This document shows, one piece after another, positions 1 to 12,840 of a stretch of 64,000 nt of DNA (positions are counted from its first letter, which is position 1; every line of letters starts with the position of its first letter). This DNA is from Ricinus communis (lineage: Eukaryota > Streptophyta > Magnoliopsida > Malpighiales > Euphorbiaceae). Both the position numbers and the translations under genes were made by a program. The notes beneath the pieces are model-generated. The model worked only from the letters and a program-made list of their open reading frames with translations. It was not told the origin of the DNA and searched no databases. Location of the stretch: NCBI RefSeq assembly GCF_019578655.1, contig NC_063257.1, positions 26,057,939 to 26,121,938 on the forward strand, read 5' to 3'.

Positions 1-3000
1 TTACAGGGTTGTTCTCTAATATTGATAAATCTTCCCCTCTTACGGGGTTGTTTTCTCATATTAACAAATATACCACTTTTTTTGGGGTTGTTTTCTAATA
101 TTGATAAATGTACCCCTCTTACAGGATTATTTTCTCATATTGATGAATATACCCTTTACGGGGTTGTTCTCTAATACTGACAAATATACCCCTCTTTCTA
201 GGTTGTTTTCTAATATTGACAAACATACCCCCCTTACAGGGATGTTTTCTAATATTGATAAATATACCCCTCTTACGTGGTTATTTGCTAATATTGACAA
301 ATATACCCCTCTTACAGGGTTGTTTTCTAATATGGGCAATTTATCCCTCTTACGAGGTTGTTTTGACATATTTATAAACATACCCATTTTGCGGGGTTGT
401 TTTCTCATATTAACAAATATATCACTTTTTTGGGGTTGTTTTCTCATTTTGAATTATATACCCCCCTTGCGGGGTTGTTTTCGAATAGTGACAAATATAC
501 TCCTTCTACGTGGTTGTTTTCTCATGTCGACAAATATACCCTTCTTACGGTGTTGTTTTCTAATATTCACAAATGTACCCCTCTAACGGGGTTGTTTTCT
601 AATATTGAAAAATTTACCCCTCTTACGGGGATGTTTTCTAATATTGATAAATATACCCCTCTTACGTGGTTATTTTTTAATATTGACAAATATAACCCTC
701 TTTCGCGGTTGTTTTCTAATATTGATAAATATACCCCTCCTACGGTGTTGTTTCTAATATTAACAAATGTACCCCTCTAACAGGGTTGTTTTCTAATATT
801 GCTAAATGTACCCCTCTCACGGGATTGTCTTCTCATATTGACAAATATACCCGTCTTTCGGGGTTGTTTTCTAATATTGATAAATATACCCCTCTTACGG
901 GGTTGTTTTCTAATATTGACAAATATACCCCTCTTACGGGGTTGTTTTCTAATATTGACAAATTTATCCCTCTTATGGGGTTGTTTTAACATATTTATAA
1001 ATATACCCGTTTTACGGGGTTGTTTTCTCATATTGACAAATATACCACTTTTTTGGGGTTGTTTTCTCATTTTGAAAGTTATACCCCTCTTACGGGGTTC
1101 TTTTTTAATAGTGACAAAAATACCACTTTTTTGGGGTTGTGTTCTCATGTTGACAAATATACCACTATTTTGTGGTTGTTTTCTCATGTTGAAAGATATG
1201 CCCCTCTTACGGGGCTGTTTTCTAATATTGACAAATGTACCCCTCTTACGGGGTTGTTTTCTAATATTCACAAATATACCCCTCTTACGGGGTTGTTTTT
1301 TAATATTGACAAATGTACCCCTCTTACGGGTTGTTTTCTAATATTGATAAATATACCATTTTACGGGGTTGTTTTCTCATATTAATAAATATACCACTTT
1401 TTTGGGGTCGTTTTCTCATGTTGAAAGATATAACCCTCATACGGTGTAATTTTCTAATATTGACAAATATACCCTCTTAGAGGGTGATTTTCTAATATTG
1501 ACAAATATACCCCTCTTACGTGGTTGTGTTCTCATATTGAGAAATATACCACTTTTTTTGGGTTGTTTTCTCATGTTGAAAGATATACCCCTCTTACGGG
1601 ATTGTTTTCTAATATTGACAAATCTACCTCTCTTACGGGGTTGTTTTCTCATATTGACAAATATACCCCTCTTACGGGGTTGTTTTCACATTTTAACAAA
1701 TATACAACTTCTTTGGGGTTGTTTTCTCATGTTGAAAATGTACCCCTCTTACGGAGTTGTTTTCTCATATTGACAAATATACCTCTCTTACGAGGTTGTT
1801 TTCTCATATTGACAAATGTACCACTTTTTTGGGGTTGCTTTCTCATGTTGAAAGATATACCCCTCTTACGGGGTTGTTTTCTAATATTGATAAATATACC
1901 CCTCTTACGAGGTTATTTTCTCATATTGACAAATATAGCCTCTTACGGGATTGTTTTCTCATATTGAAAAATATACTACTTTTTTGGGGTTGATTTCTCA
2001 TGTTGAAAGATATACCCCTCTTACGGAGTTATTTTCTAATACTAACAAATATACCCTATAACGGAGTCATTTTCTCATATTAAATAATATACCACTTTTC
2101 TAGGGTTGTTATCTCATGTTGAAAGATATACAACTCTTAGGGGGTTGTTTTCAAATATTGACAAATATACCCTATTGCGGAGTGGTTTTCTCATATTAAA
2201 TAATATACCACTTTTCTAGGGTTGTTTTCTCATGTTGGAAGATATACCACTCTTTCGGGGTTGTTTTCTCATATTGACAAATATACCATTTTCTTGGGGT
2301 TGTTTTCTCATTTTGAAAGATATACTCTTCTTACAGGGTAGTTTTCTAATATTGACAAATATACCACTTTTTTGGGGTTGTTTTCTCATGTTGAAAGATA
2401 TACCCCTTTTATGGGGTTGTTTTCTAATACTAACAAATATACCCCTCTTACAGAGTCATTTTTTAATCTTAAATAATATACCACTTTTCTAGGGTTGTTT
2501 TCTCATGTTGAAAGATATACTCTTCTTACAGGGTTGTTTTCTAATATTTACAAAGACACCCCTCTTACGGGGTTGTTTTTAAATACTGATAAATATACCC
2601 CACTTCCGGGGTTGTTTCCTCGTATTAAAAAATATATCACTTTTTTGGTGTTGTTTTCTCATATTGAAAGATATACCCCTCTTACGGTGTTGTTTTCTCA
2701 TATTGAAAAATATACCCCTCTTTCGGGGTTGTTTTCTCATATTGATAAATATACCACTTTTTTAGGGTTGTTTTCTCAGTTTGAAAGATATACTCTTTTG
2801 ACAAGGTTGTTTTCTAATATTGACAAATATACCCCTCTTACGGGGTTCTTTTCCAAGGTTGATAAATATACCCCTTTTATGGGGTTGTTTTCTCATATTG
2901 GCAAATATGCCCCTCTTAGGGGGTTGTTTTCTAATATTGACAAATATACCCCTCTTCCGGGGCTACTTTCTAATATTGACAAATATACCCCTTTTACGAG

Positions 3001-5513
3001 GTTATTTTCTAATATTGACAAAAATACCTCTTACGGGGTTGTTTTCTCATATTGACAAACATACCCCTCTTACGGGGTTCTTTTCTCATATTGACAAATA
3101 TACCACTTTTTTGGGGTTGTTTTCTCATTTTGAAAGATGTACTCTTCTTATCGGGTTATTTACTAATATTGACAAATATACCCCTCTTACGGGGTTATTT
3201 CTAAATATTAACAAATATATCCCTCTTACGGGGTTGTTTCCTCGTGTTAAAAAATATTCCACTTTTTTAGGGTTGTTTTCCCAGGTTGAAAGATATACCA
3301 CTCTCACTAGGTTGTTTTCTAATACTGACAAATATACATCTCTTACGGAGTCGTTTTCTCATATTAAATAATATACCACTTTTCTAGGGTTGTTTTCTCA
3401 TGTTGTAAGATATACCCCTCTTACCGGGTTATTTTCTATTATTGAAAAATTTACCCCTCTTACCGGGTTGTTTTCTAATATTGAAAAATATACCCCCCTT
3501 AGAGGGTTATTTTCTCATACTGACAAATATACCATTTTTTGGGGCTGTTTTCTCATTTGGAAAGATATACCTCTCTTACGGGGTTGTTTTCTAATTTTTA
3601 CAAATACAACCCTTTTACGAGTCTGTTTTCTCATATTGACAAATATACCCCTCTTACGGGGTTGTTTTTAAATGTTGACAAATATACCCCTCTTACAAGG
3701 TTGTCTCCTCATATTGATAAATATACTACTTTTTTGGGGTTGTTTTCTCATTTTGAAAGATATACCCCTCTTATGGGGTTGTTTTCTAATTTTTACAAAT
3801 ATACCCCTCTTACGGGGTTGTTTTCTCATATTGACAAATACAACTCTTTTTTGGGGTTGTTTTCTCATTTTGAAAGATATACCCCTCTTACGGGGTTGTT
3901 TTCTCATATTGACAAATATACATCTCTTATGGTGTTGTTTTCTCTTATTGACAAATATACAACTTTTTTGGGGTTGTTTTCTCATGTTGAAAGATATACC
4001 CTCTTACGGGGTTGTTTTCTAATATTGACAAACATACCCCTCTTACGGGCTTGTTTTCTAATATCGACAAACATACCCCTATTACGGTGTTGTTTTCTTG
4101 TATTATAAAATTAACAAATTGAAGGGGTTGTTTTCTTATATTAATAAATATACCCCTCTCACGGGGTTGTTTTCTCATATTGACAAACGTACCACTTTTT
4201 TAGGGTTGTTTTCTCATATCGAAAGATACACTCTTCTTACTGGGTTGCTTTCAAATATTGACAAATATACCCCTCTTACAGGTTTATTTTCTCATATTGA
4301 AAAATATACCACTCTTTTGGGGTTGTACTCTCATGTTGAATGATATACCCCGCTTATGGGGTTATTTCCTAATATTGACAAATATACCCCTCTTACGGGG
4401 TTGTTTTCTCATATTGACAAATATACGAATTTCTGGGGTTGTTTTCTCATGTTGACAAATATACCCCTTTTACGGGGTTATTTTCTAATATTGACAAATA
4501 TACCTCTGTTACATGGTTGTTTTCTCATATTGACAAATATACCACTTTTTCGGGGTAGTTTTCTCATGTTGAAAGATATACCCCTCTTACAGGGTTGTCT
4601 TCTAATATTAAAAAATATTCCCCTCTTACGCGGTTGTTTTCTCATATTGACAAATATACCACTTTTTTGGGATTGTTTTCTCATTTTGAAAGATATACCC
4701 CTCTTACGGTGTTGTTTTCAAATTTTTACAAATACACCCCTTTTACGAGGTTGTTTTCTCATATTGACAAATATACCACTCTTTTGGGGTTGTTTTCTCA
4801 TGTTGAATGATATACCCCACTTACAGGGTTGATTTCTAATATTGACAAATATACCACTTTTTGGGGTTGTTTTCTCATGTTGACAAATATACCCCTTTTA
4901 CGGGGTTGTTTTCTAATATTGACAAATATACCCCTTTTATGGGGTTGTTTTCTAATATTGACAAATATACCCTTCTTACGGGGTTGTTTTCTCATTTGAC
5001 GAATATACCACTTTTTTGAGGTTGTCTTCTAGTGTTGAAAGATCTACCCCGCTTACAGGGTAGTTTTCTCATGTTGACAAATATACCTCTATTACGGGGT
5101 TGTTTTCTCATATTGACAAATATACCACTTTCTTGGGGTAGTTTTCTCATGTTGACAAATATACCCCTTTTACGGGGTTATTTTCTAATATTAACATTTA
5201 TACCCTTCTTACGGGGTTGTTTTCTCATTTGACAAATATACCACTTTTTTGCGGTTATCTTCTCTTGTTGAAAGATATACCCCTCTTATAGGATTGTTTT
5301 CTAATATTGACAAATATACCCCTCTTACGGGATTGTTTCCTTGTATTAAAAAATATACCACTTTTTTGAGGTTGATTTCCCATAGTTTACGAGGTTGTTT
5401 TCTCATGTTGAAAGATATACCCCTCTTACGGAATAGTTTTCTAATATTGACAAATACACCTCTATTACAGGGTTATTTTCTTATATTGACAAATATACCA
5501 CTTTTTTGAGGTT

Positions 5514-5866
5514 GTTTTCTCATGTTGAAGGATATAACCCTCTTACGGGATTGTTTTCTAATATTGACAAATACACCTCTATTACGGGGTTGTTTTCTCA
5601 TATTGACAAATATACCACTTTTTGGGGGTTGTTTTCTCATGTTGAGAGATATACCCCTCTTACGTTGTTGTTCTCTAATATTGATAAATATACCTCTCTT
5701 ACGGGGTTGTTTTCTCATATTGACAAATATACCACTTTTTCGGGGTCATTTTCTCATGTTGAAAGATATACCCTTCTTACGCTGTTCTTTTTTAATATTG
5801 ACAAATATACCTCTCTTACGGGGTTGTTTTCTCATATTGACAAATATACCACTTTTTTAGGGATGT
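5514..5866. repeat. 117-bp (3 x 39) higher-order repeat, three copies
   Basis: Three successive trimers have the same monomer order: a ctcatgttga(a/g)ag-headed monomer, a ctaatattgac-headed monomer with a cctctcttacgggg-like tail, and a ctcatattgac-headed monomer with a ccacttttt tail. The same order recurs less regularly elsewhere in the array. This is a true higher-order unit rather than random monomer mixing. Confidence 0.8.
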
Positions 5867-7789
5867 TTCTTCATGTTGAAACATATACCCCTCTTACAGG
5901 GTTGTTTTCCAATATTGATAAGTATACCCCTCTTACGGGGTTGTTCTCTCATATTGACAAATATACCCCTCTTACAAGGTTGTTTTCTACTATCGACAAA
6001 TACCCCCATCTTACGGGGTTGTCTTCTCATGTTGATAAATATACCACTTTTTTAGGGTTGTTTTCTCATGTTGAAAGATACACCCTACTTACGGGGTTTT
6101 TCTCTAATATTGATAAATATACCCCTCTTACGGGGTTGTTTTCTAATATTGACATACATATCCCTTTTACGGAGTTGTTTTCAAATCTTGACAAAAATAC
6201 CCCTCTTACGAAGTTGTTTTCTCATGATGACAAATATACCACTTTTTTGGGTTTGTTTTCTCGTGTTGAAAGATATACTCCTCTTACAGGGTTGTTTTCT
6301 AATATTAATTAATATACCCCTCCTACGGGGTTGTTTTCTCTTATTGACAAATATAACCCTCTAATATTGACAAATATAACCCTCTTACGGGGTTGTTTTC
6401 TCATATTGACAAATATACCATTTTTTTGGGGTTGTTTTCTCATTTTGAAAGATATACCTTCTTACGGTGTTGTTTTGTCATATTAAACAATGTACCACTT
6501 CTTTGGGGTAGTTTTGTCAATGTTGAAAGATATATCGCTCTTACGGGGTTGTTATCTAGTATTGACAATTATACCCTTCTTACGGGGCTGTTTTCTCATA
6601 TTGACAAATATACCACATTTTTTGGGTCGTTTTCTCAAGTTGAAAGATATAACCCTCTTACGGGATTGCTTTCTAATATTGATAAATATACCTTTCTTAC
6701 GGGGTTGTTTTCTCAAATTGACAAATATACCACTTTTTGGGGTTGTTTTCTCATTTTGAAAGAGATACCCCTCTTAGGGGGTTATTTTCTAATATTGACA
6801 AATATACACCTCTTACGGGGTTGTTTTCTAATATTGAAAGATATACCCCTCTTACGGGGTTGTTTTCAAATATTGATTAATACACCTCTCTAACGGGGTT
6901 GTTTTCTCATATTGACAAATATACCCCTTTTTGGGGTTGTTCTCTCATTTTCAAAGATATACCCCTGTTAGTGGGGTTCTTCTCTAATATTAAAAGATAT
7001 ACCAATTTTTTTGGAGTTATTTTTTCATGGAAAAAGATATAACTCTTTAACGGGGTTGTTATATAATTTTGATAAATATACCTCTCTTATGGGGTTGTTT
7101 TCTTTTATTGACAAATATACCCTATTTTTTGGGTTGTTATCTCATTTTTAAAGATATACCACTCTTACGGGGTTGGTCTCTAATATTGAATAATATACCC
7201 CTCATATAAGGTTGTTTTCTCATTTTGAAAGATTTACCCCTCTTACGGGGTTATTTTCTAATATTTACAAATATACCCCTCTTATGGAGTTCTTTTCTCA
7301 TATTGACAAATATACCACTTTTTGGGGTTGTCTTCTCATGTTGAATGATATACCCCTCTTACGGAGTTGTTTTCTAATATTGAATAATATACCCCTCATA
7401 CGGGGTTGGTTTCTCATTCTAAAAGATATACTCCTCTTACAGGGTTATTTTCTAATCTTGACAAATATACCCCTCTTACGAGGATGTTTTCTCTTATTAA
7501 AAAATATACAACTTTTTTGGGGTTGTTTTCTCATGTTGAAAGATATACCCCTCTTGTGGGGTTGTTCTCTAATATTGACAAATATACCCCTCTTATAGGG
7601 TTGTTTTCTCATTTTGAAAAATATACCCCTCTTACGGGATGTTTTCTAATATTGAAAAATATACCTCTCTTACGGGATTATTTTCTAATATTGACAAATA
7701 TACACCTCTTATGGGGTTGTTTTCTCGTATTGACATATATACCCCTTTTTTGGGGTTGTTTTCTCATTTTAAAAGATATACCCCTCTTA

Positions 7790-8280
7790 CGAGGTTGTTA
7801 TCTAAAATTGACAAATATACCCCTCTTACGGGGTTGTTTTCTCATATTGACAAATATACCTCTTTTTTGGGGTTCTTTTCTCATTATGAAAGATATACCC
7901 CTCTTACGGGGTTGTGTTCTTATATTGACAAATATACCCCTCTTACGGGATTATTTTCTAATATTGACAAAGATACCCATCTTACGGGGTTGTTTTTTCG
8001 TATTAAAAAATAAACCAGTTTTTGGGGTTGTTGTCTCATGTTGAAAGATATACCCCCTCTTTTGGGGTTGTTTTCTAATATCGACAAATATACCCTTCTT
8101 ACGGGGTTGTTTTCTAATATCGACAAATGTACCCCTCTTACGGGGTTGTTTTCACATATTGACAAATATACCCCTCTTACGGGGTTGTTTTCTCATATTG
8201 ACACATATACCCCTCTTATGGGGTTGTTTTCTCATAATGACAAATATACCCCTCTTTCGGGGTTGTTTTCTCATATTGAC
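7790..8280. repeat. Array segment duplicated 3120 bp downstream (left copy)
   Basis: About 490 bp here align without gaps to 10910-11400, with only scattered substitutions. Shared unusual monomers include a ttcttttctcatta head, a tattaaaaaataaaccagtt monomer and a gatataccccctcttttggggttg monomer. The offset is exactly 3120 bp, which is 80 x 39, so the monomer phase is kept. Similarity fades before 7790 and after 8280. Shorter relatives of the same block lie near 8741-8900 and 9111-9200. Confidence 0.9.
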
Positions 8281-10909
8281 AAAAATACCCCTCTTACAGG
8301 GTTGTTTTGTCATAGTGACAAATAAACTCCTTTTTTGGGGTTGCTTTCTCATTTTGAAAGATATACCCCTCTTACGAGGTTGTGTTCTAATACTGAGAAT
8401 TATACCCCTTTTTTGGGGTTGTTTTCTAATATTGACAAATATACCCCTTTTACAGGGTTGTGTTTTAATACTTACAAATACACCTCTCTTACGGGGTTGT
8501 TTTCTAATATTTACAAATATACCCCATTTTTGGGGTTGTTTTCTCATGTTGAAAGATAGACCCCTCTTACGTGGTTGTTCTCTAATATTCATAAATACAT
8601 CCCTTTTACGGGGTTGTTTTCTAGTATTGACAAATATACACCTCTTTCGGGGTTGTTTTCTCATATTGACAGATATACCATTCTTACGGGGTTGTCTTCT
8701 CAGATTAACAAATATACCCCTTTTTGGGGTTGTTTTCTCATTATGAAAGACATACCCCTCTTACGGGATTGTTCTCTGATATTGACAAATATACCCCTCT
8801 TACGGGGTTATTTTCTCGTATTAAAAAATAAACCACATTTTGGGGTTGTTTTCTCATGTTGAAAGATATACCCCTCGTACGGGCTTGTGTTCTCGTATTG
8901 ACAAATATACCACTTTTTTGGGGTTGTTTTCTAATATCGAAAAATATACCCCTCTTACCGGGTTGTTTTCTAATATTGACAAGCATACCCCTCTTACGGG
9001 GTTGTGGTCTAATATTGAAAAATATACTGCTCTTACGGGGTTGTTTTCTCCTACTGACAAATAAACTACTTTTTTAGGGTTTTTTCTAATAGTGACAAAT
9101 TCTTACGGGGTTGTTTTCTCATTATGAAAGATATACCCCTCTTACGGGGTTGTGTTCTTATATTGACAAATATACCTCTCTTATGGGCTTGATTTCTAAT
9201 ATTGACAAATATACCACTCTTATGGGGTTGTTTTTTAATATTGACAAATATACCCTTCTTACGGGTTGTTTTCTCATATTAAAAAATAAACCACTTTTCT
9301 AGGGTTGTTTTCTCATTCTGAAAGATATACCCCTCTTACGGGGTTGTCTTCTAATATTGACAAATACACCCCTCTTACGGGGTTGTTTTCTCATATTGAC
9401 AAATATACCCTTCTTATTGGGTTGCTTTCTCATATTGACAAATATATTGCTTTTTTTTTGTTGTTTTCACATTTTGAAAGATATACCCTTCTTACGGGTT
9501 TGTGTTCTAGTGTTGACAAATATACCCCTCTTACGGGGTTGTTTTCTAATATTGACAAATATACCCATATTACGCGGTTTTTTTCTCATTTTGACAAATA
9601 TACCACCTTTTTGTGTTTGTCTTCTCTTGTAGAAAGATATACCCGTCTAACGAGGTTATTTTCTAATATTGATAAATATACCACTCTTACGGTGTTGTTT
9701 TCTCATATTGACAAATATACCACTTTTTTGGGGTTGTTTTCGAGTTGAAAGATCTAGCCCTATTACGGGGTTGTTTTCTAATATTGACAAATACAGCCCT
9801 CTTACGGGGTTGTTTCTCATATTGAAAAATATACCGCTTTTTTGAAGTTGTTTTCTCCTTATAAATGATAAACCCTCTTACGGGGTTGTTCTCTAGTATT
9901 GAAAAATATACCCTTCGTACGCGGTTGTTTTTTCATACAGACAAATATACCACTTTTTTGTAGTTGTTTTCCCGTATTGAAAGATATACCCGCTTACGGG
10001 ATTATTTTCTAATATTGACAAATATGCCCCTCTTACGGGGTTGTTTTCTAGTATTAAAAAATATTCAACTTTTTTGGGCTTGTTTTCTCATGTTAAAAGA
10101 TATACCCCTCTTACCGGGTTCTTTTCTAATATTGACAAATATACCATTCTAAATATACCACTTTTTTGAAGTTGTTTTCTCATGTTGAAAGATATATCTC
10201 TCTTATGGGGTTGTTTTCTAATATACACAAATATACCCCTCTTACAGGGTTGTTTTCTCATGTTGACAAATATAGCACTTTTTTAGGGTTGTTTTCCCTT
10301 CTAGAAAGATAAGCCCCTCATACGGGGTTGTTCTCTAACATTGACAAATATACCTCTCTTACGAGGTTGTTTTCTAATGTTGACAAGTATACCCCTCTCA
10401 CGAGCTTATTTTCTCATATAGACAAATATACCCCTCTTACGGGGTTGTTTTCTCATATTGACAAATATACCATTTTTTTGGGGGTTGTTTTATCATGTTG
10501 AAATATATACCCCTCTAACGGGGTTGTTTTATGATATTAACAAATATACCCCTCTTACGGGGTTATTTTCTATTATTGACAAATATACCCTCCCTCACTG
10601 GGATGTTTTCTCATATTGACAAATATACCCCTCTTACGTGGTTGTTTTCTCTGATTGACAAATATACCACTGTGTTGGGGTTGTTTTCTCATTTTGAAAG
10701 ATATACCCCTCTTATGGGGTTGTTTTCTAATAATGACAAATATACCACTCTGCCGGGGTTGTTTTCTCATATTGACAAATATACCCCTCTTACGTGATTG
10801 TTTTCTCATATTGACAAATATATCTCAGTTTTGGGGTTGTTTTCTCAAGTTAAAAGATATACCCTTCTTACGGGGTTGTGTTCTAATATTGACAAATATA
10901 CCCCTCTTA

Positions 10910-11400
10910 CGAGGTTGTTATCTAATATTGATAAATATACCCCTCTTACGGGGTTATTTTCTCATATTGACAAATATACCTCTTTTTTGGGGTTCTTTTC
11001 TCATTAGGAAAGATATACCCCTCTTACGGGGTTGTGTTCTTATATTGACAAATATACCCCTCTTACGGGATTGTTTTGTAATATTGACAAAGATACCCAT
11101 CTTACGAGGTTATTTTTTCGTATTAAAAAATAAACCAGTTTATGGGGTTGTTGTCTCATGTTGAAAGATATACCCCCTCTTTTGGGGTTGTTTTCTAATA
11201 TCGACAAATATACCCTTCTTACGGGGTTGTTTTCTAATATCGACAAATGTACCCCTCTTACGGGGTTGTTTTCACATATTAACAAATATACCCCTCTTAC
11301 GGGGTTGTTTTCTCATATTGACACATATACCCCTCTTACGGGGTTGTTTTCTCATATTGACAAATATACCCCTCTTACGGGGTTGTTTTCTCATATTGAC
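10910..11400. repeat. Array segment duplicated (right copy)
   Basis: Partner of 7790-8280 at an offset of 3120 bp. The stretch 11161-11280 is identical to 8041-8160 over two full display lines. After 11400 the sequence changes to a different monomer type carrying ttttttgcagttatttactg. Confidence 0.9.
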
Positions 11401-11556
11401 AAAGATACCACTTTTTTGCAGTTATTTACTGATATTGTGAAATATACCCCTCTTACCGGGTTGTTTTCTCATATTGACAAAGATACAACTTTTTTGCAGT
11501 TATTTACTGATATTGTGAAATATACCCTCTTACTGGGTTGTTTTCTCATATTGACA
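11401..11556. repeat. 78-bp dimer duplication with a divergent monomer
   Basis: A two-monomer block starting aaagatacca and containing ttttttgcagttatttactg and atattgtgaaatatac is repeated at 11479, an offset of 78 bp (2 x 39). The gcagttatttactgatattgtg monomer is unlike the rest of the array, so this is a local, recent expansion of a rare variant. Just downstream (about 11620-11690) a single monomer with ctaaaattgaaaaatatac is doubled at 39 bp. Confidence 0.85.
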
Positions 11557-12477
11557 AATATATCACTTCTTTGGGGTTGTTTTCGCATGAAGAAAGATAT
11601 ACCCCTTTTACGGGGTTGTTTTCTAAAATTGAAAAATATACCCCTCTTACGGGGTTGTTTTCTAAAATTGAAAAATATACCCCTCTTACGGGGATGTTTT
11701 CTAATATTGACAAATTTACCCCTTTCACGGGGTTGTTTTCTCATATTGACAAATATGCCACTTTTTTGGGGGTTGTTTCTCAAGTTGAAAGATATACCCT
11801 TTTACGGGGTTGTTTACTAAGATTGACAAATGTACCCCTCTTTTGGGTTATTTTCTCATATTGACAAATATACCCCTCTGACGGGGTTGTTTCTCATATT
11901 GGGAAATATACAACTTTTTTGGGGATGTTTTCTCATTTTGAAAGATATGTCCCTCCGATGGGGTTGTTTTCTCATATTAACAAATACACCACTTCTTTGG
12001 GGTTGTTTTCTCATGTAGAAAGATATACCCCTCTTACGGGGTTGTTTTCTAATATTGACAAATATTCCCCTCTTACGGGGATGTTTTCTAATATTGAAAA
12101 ATTTACCCCTCTTACGGGGTTGTTTTCTCATATTGACAAATATACCACTTTTTTGGGGTTATTTTGTCAAGTTGAAAGATATACCCCTGTTACGGGGTTG
12201 TTTACTAAGATTGACAAATATACCCCTCTTATGGCTTGTTTTCTAATATTGACAAATATACAACTTTTTTGGGGTTGTTTTCTCATTTTAAAAGATATAC
12301 CAATGTTACGGGGTTGTTTTCTAATATGAACAAATATGCCCCTCGTACGGGATTGTTTTCTCAAATTGACAAATGTACCACTTTTGGGGTTGTTTTCTCA
12401 TTTTGAAAGATATACCTCTATTGTCGGGTTGTTTTCTAATATTGACAAATATACCCCTCTTACTGGGATGTTTTCTA

Positions 12478-12735
12478 GGCCATCACGGGCTATATCACCA
12501 GGCCGTGCTAATGAGCACGGCCAGAGTCAAGACCGTGTTGAAGGATAAAGAGTAATTGTCACGGCTTCCGAAGGCAGCACGGGACACAACCCCTAGCCGT
12601 GCTGGGAAGCACGGCCGTGCCAATGCCCGTGCCAAGGAGCATCCAAAGAAGGCTAAAGGATTAGCACGGGCTGAGTCCTAGCCGTGCTGATCAGCACGGC
12701 CTTACCCTCACCCGTGCTGAGACCGTGCCTATAAG
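12478..12735 (+). promoter_or_regulatory. CACGG palindrome modules plus TATA-like box (copy 1)
   Basis: GC-rich block in AT-rich surroundings with about three modules, each carrying inverted CACGG/CCGTG pairs such as gccgtgctgatcagcacggc. It ends in tataagaag at 12730. It lies about 100 bp upstream of a consensus 5' splice site and 690 bp upstream of the ORF start. The equivalent block in copy 2 ends in tatagaag at 32459. Interpretation as an RNA polymerase II promoter rests on this layout and on similar CACGG clusters before TATA motifs in the 3' LTRs; there is no direct evidence of transcription. Confidence 0.5.
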
Positions 12736-12840
12736 AAGTGGAGGCCTCCGAAAATTTTGCTTCCCTTTTGTTTTTCTTAGCTCAAAGGTGTTGTTCTTAT
12801 ACCCCTATCTCACCCTTCTCACTTTCCTCAGCGAACTCAG

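Larger units (their letters stand above)
1..12477. repeat. 39-bp minisatellite array, about 320 monomers
   Basis: The whole stretch is a head-to-tail array of a 39-bp monomer; a typical monomer starts ttgttttctaatattgacaa and ends in a cccctcttacgggg tail. The array is already running at base 1, so its left end lies outside the window; the right end is abrupt inside a monomer near 12477. Monomers differ in two places: the head (ctaatattgac, ctcatattgac, or ctcatgttgaaag/ctcattttgaaag) and the tail (cccctcttacgggg or ccacttttttgggg). The ccacttttttgggg tail is usually followed by a ttgaaag head, so the amplification unit was often larger than one monomer. Because 39 is divisible by 3, several frames on both strands stay open as 13-residue repeats; these are a by-product of the period, not evidence of coding. 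A few monomers are shortened, for example near 6355, 9075 and 10150. Confidence 0.97.

Noticed and set aside
101..12329. Long open frames of 60-268 codons across the first 12.5 kb, on both strands
   Set aside because: All are the 39-bp monomer read in different phases; a period divisible by three keeps frames open. There is no start context, no unique sequence and no strand preference.
1..12477. CRISPR-like array
   Set aside because: Monomers abut with no unique spacers, and the surrounding elements are plant retrotransposons.
1..12477. Telomere-like repeats (ttttggggtt in many monomers)
   Set aside because: The motif is a short part of a 39-bp unit and is not itself tandem; plant telomeres are TTTAGGG arrays.
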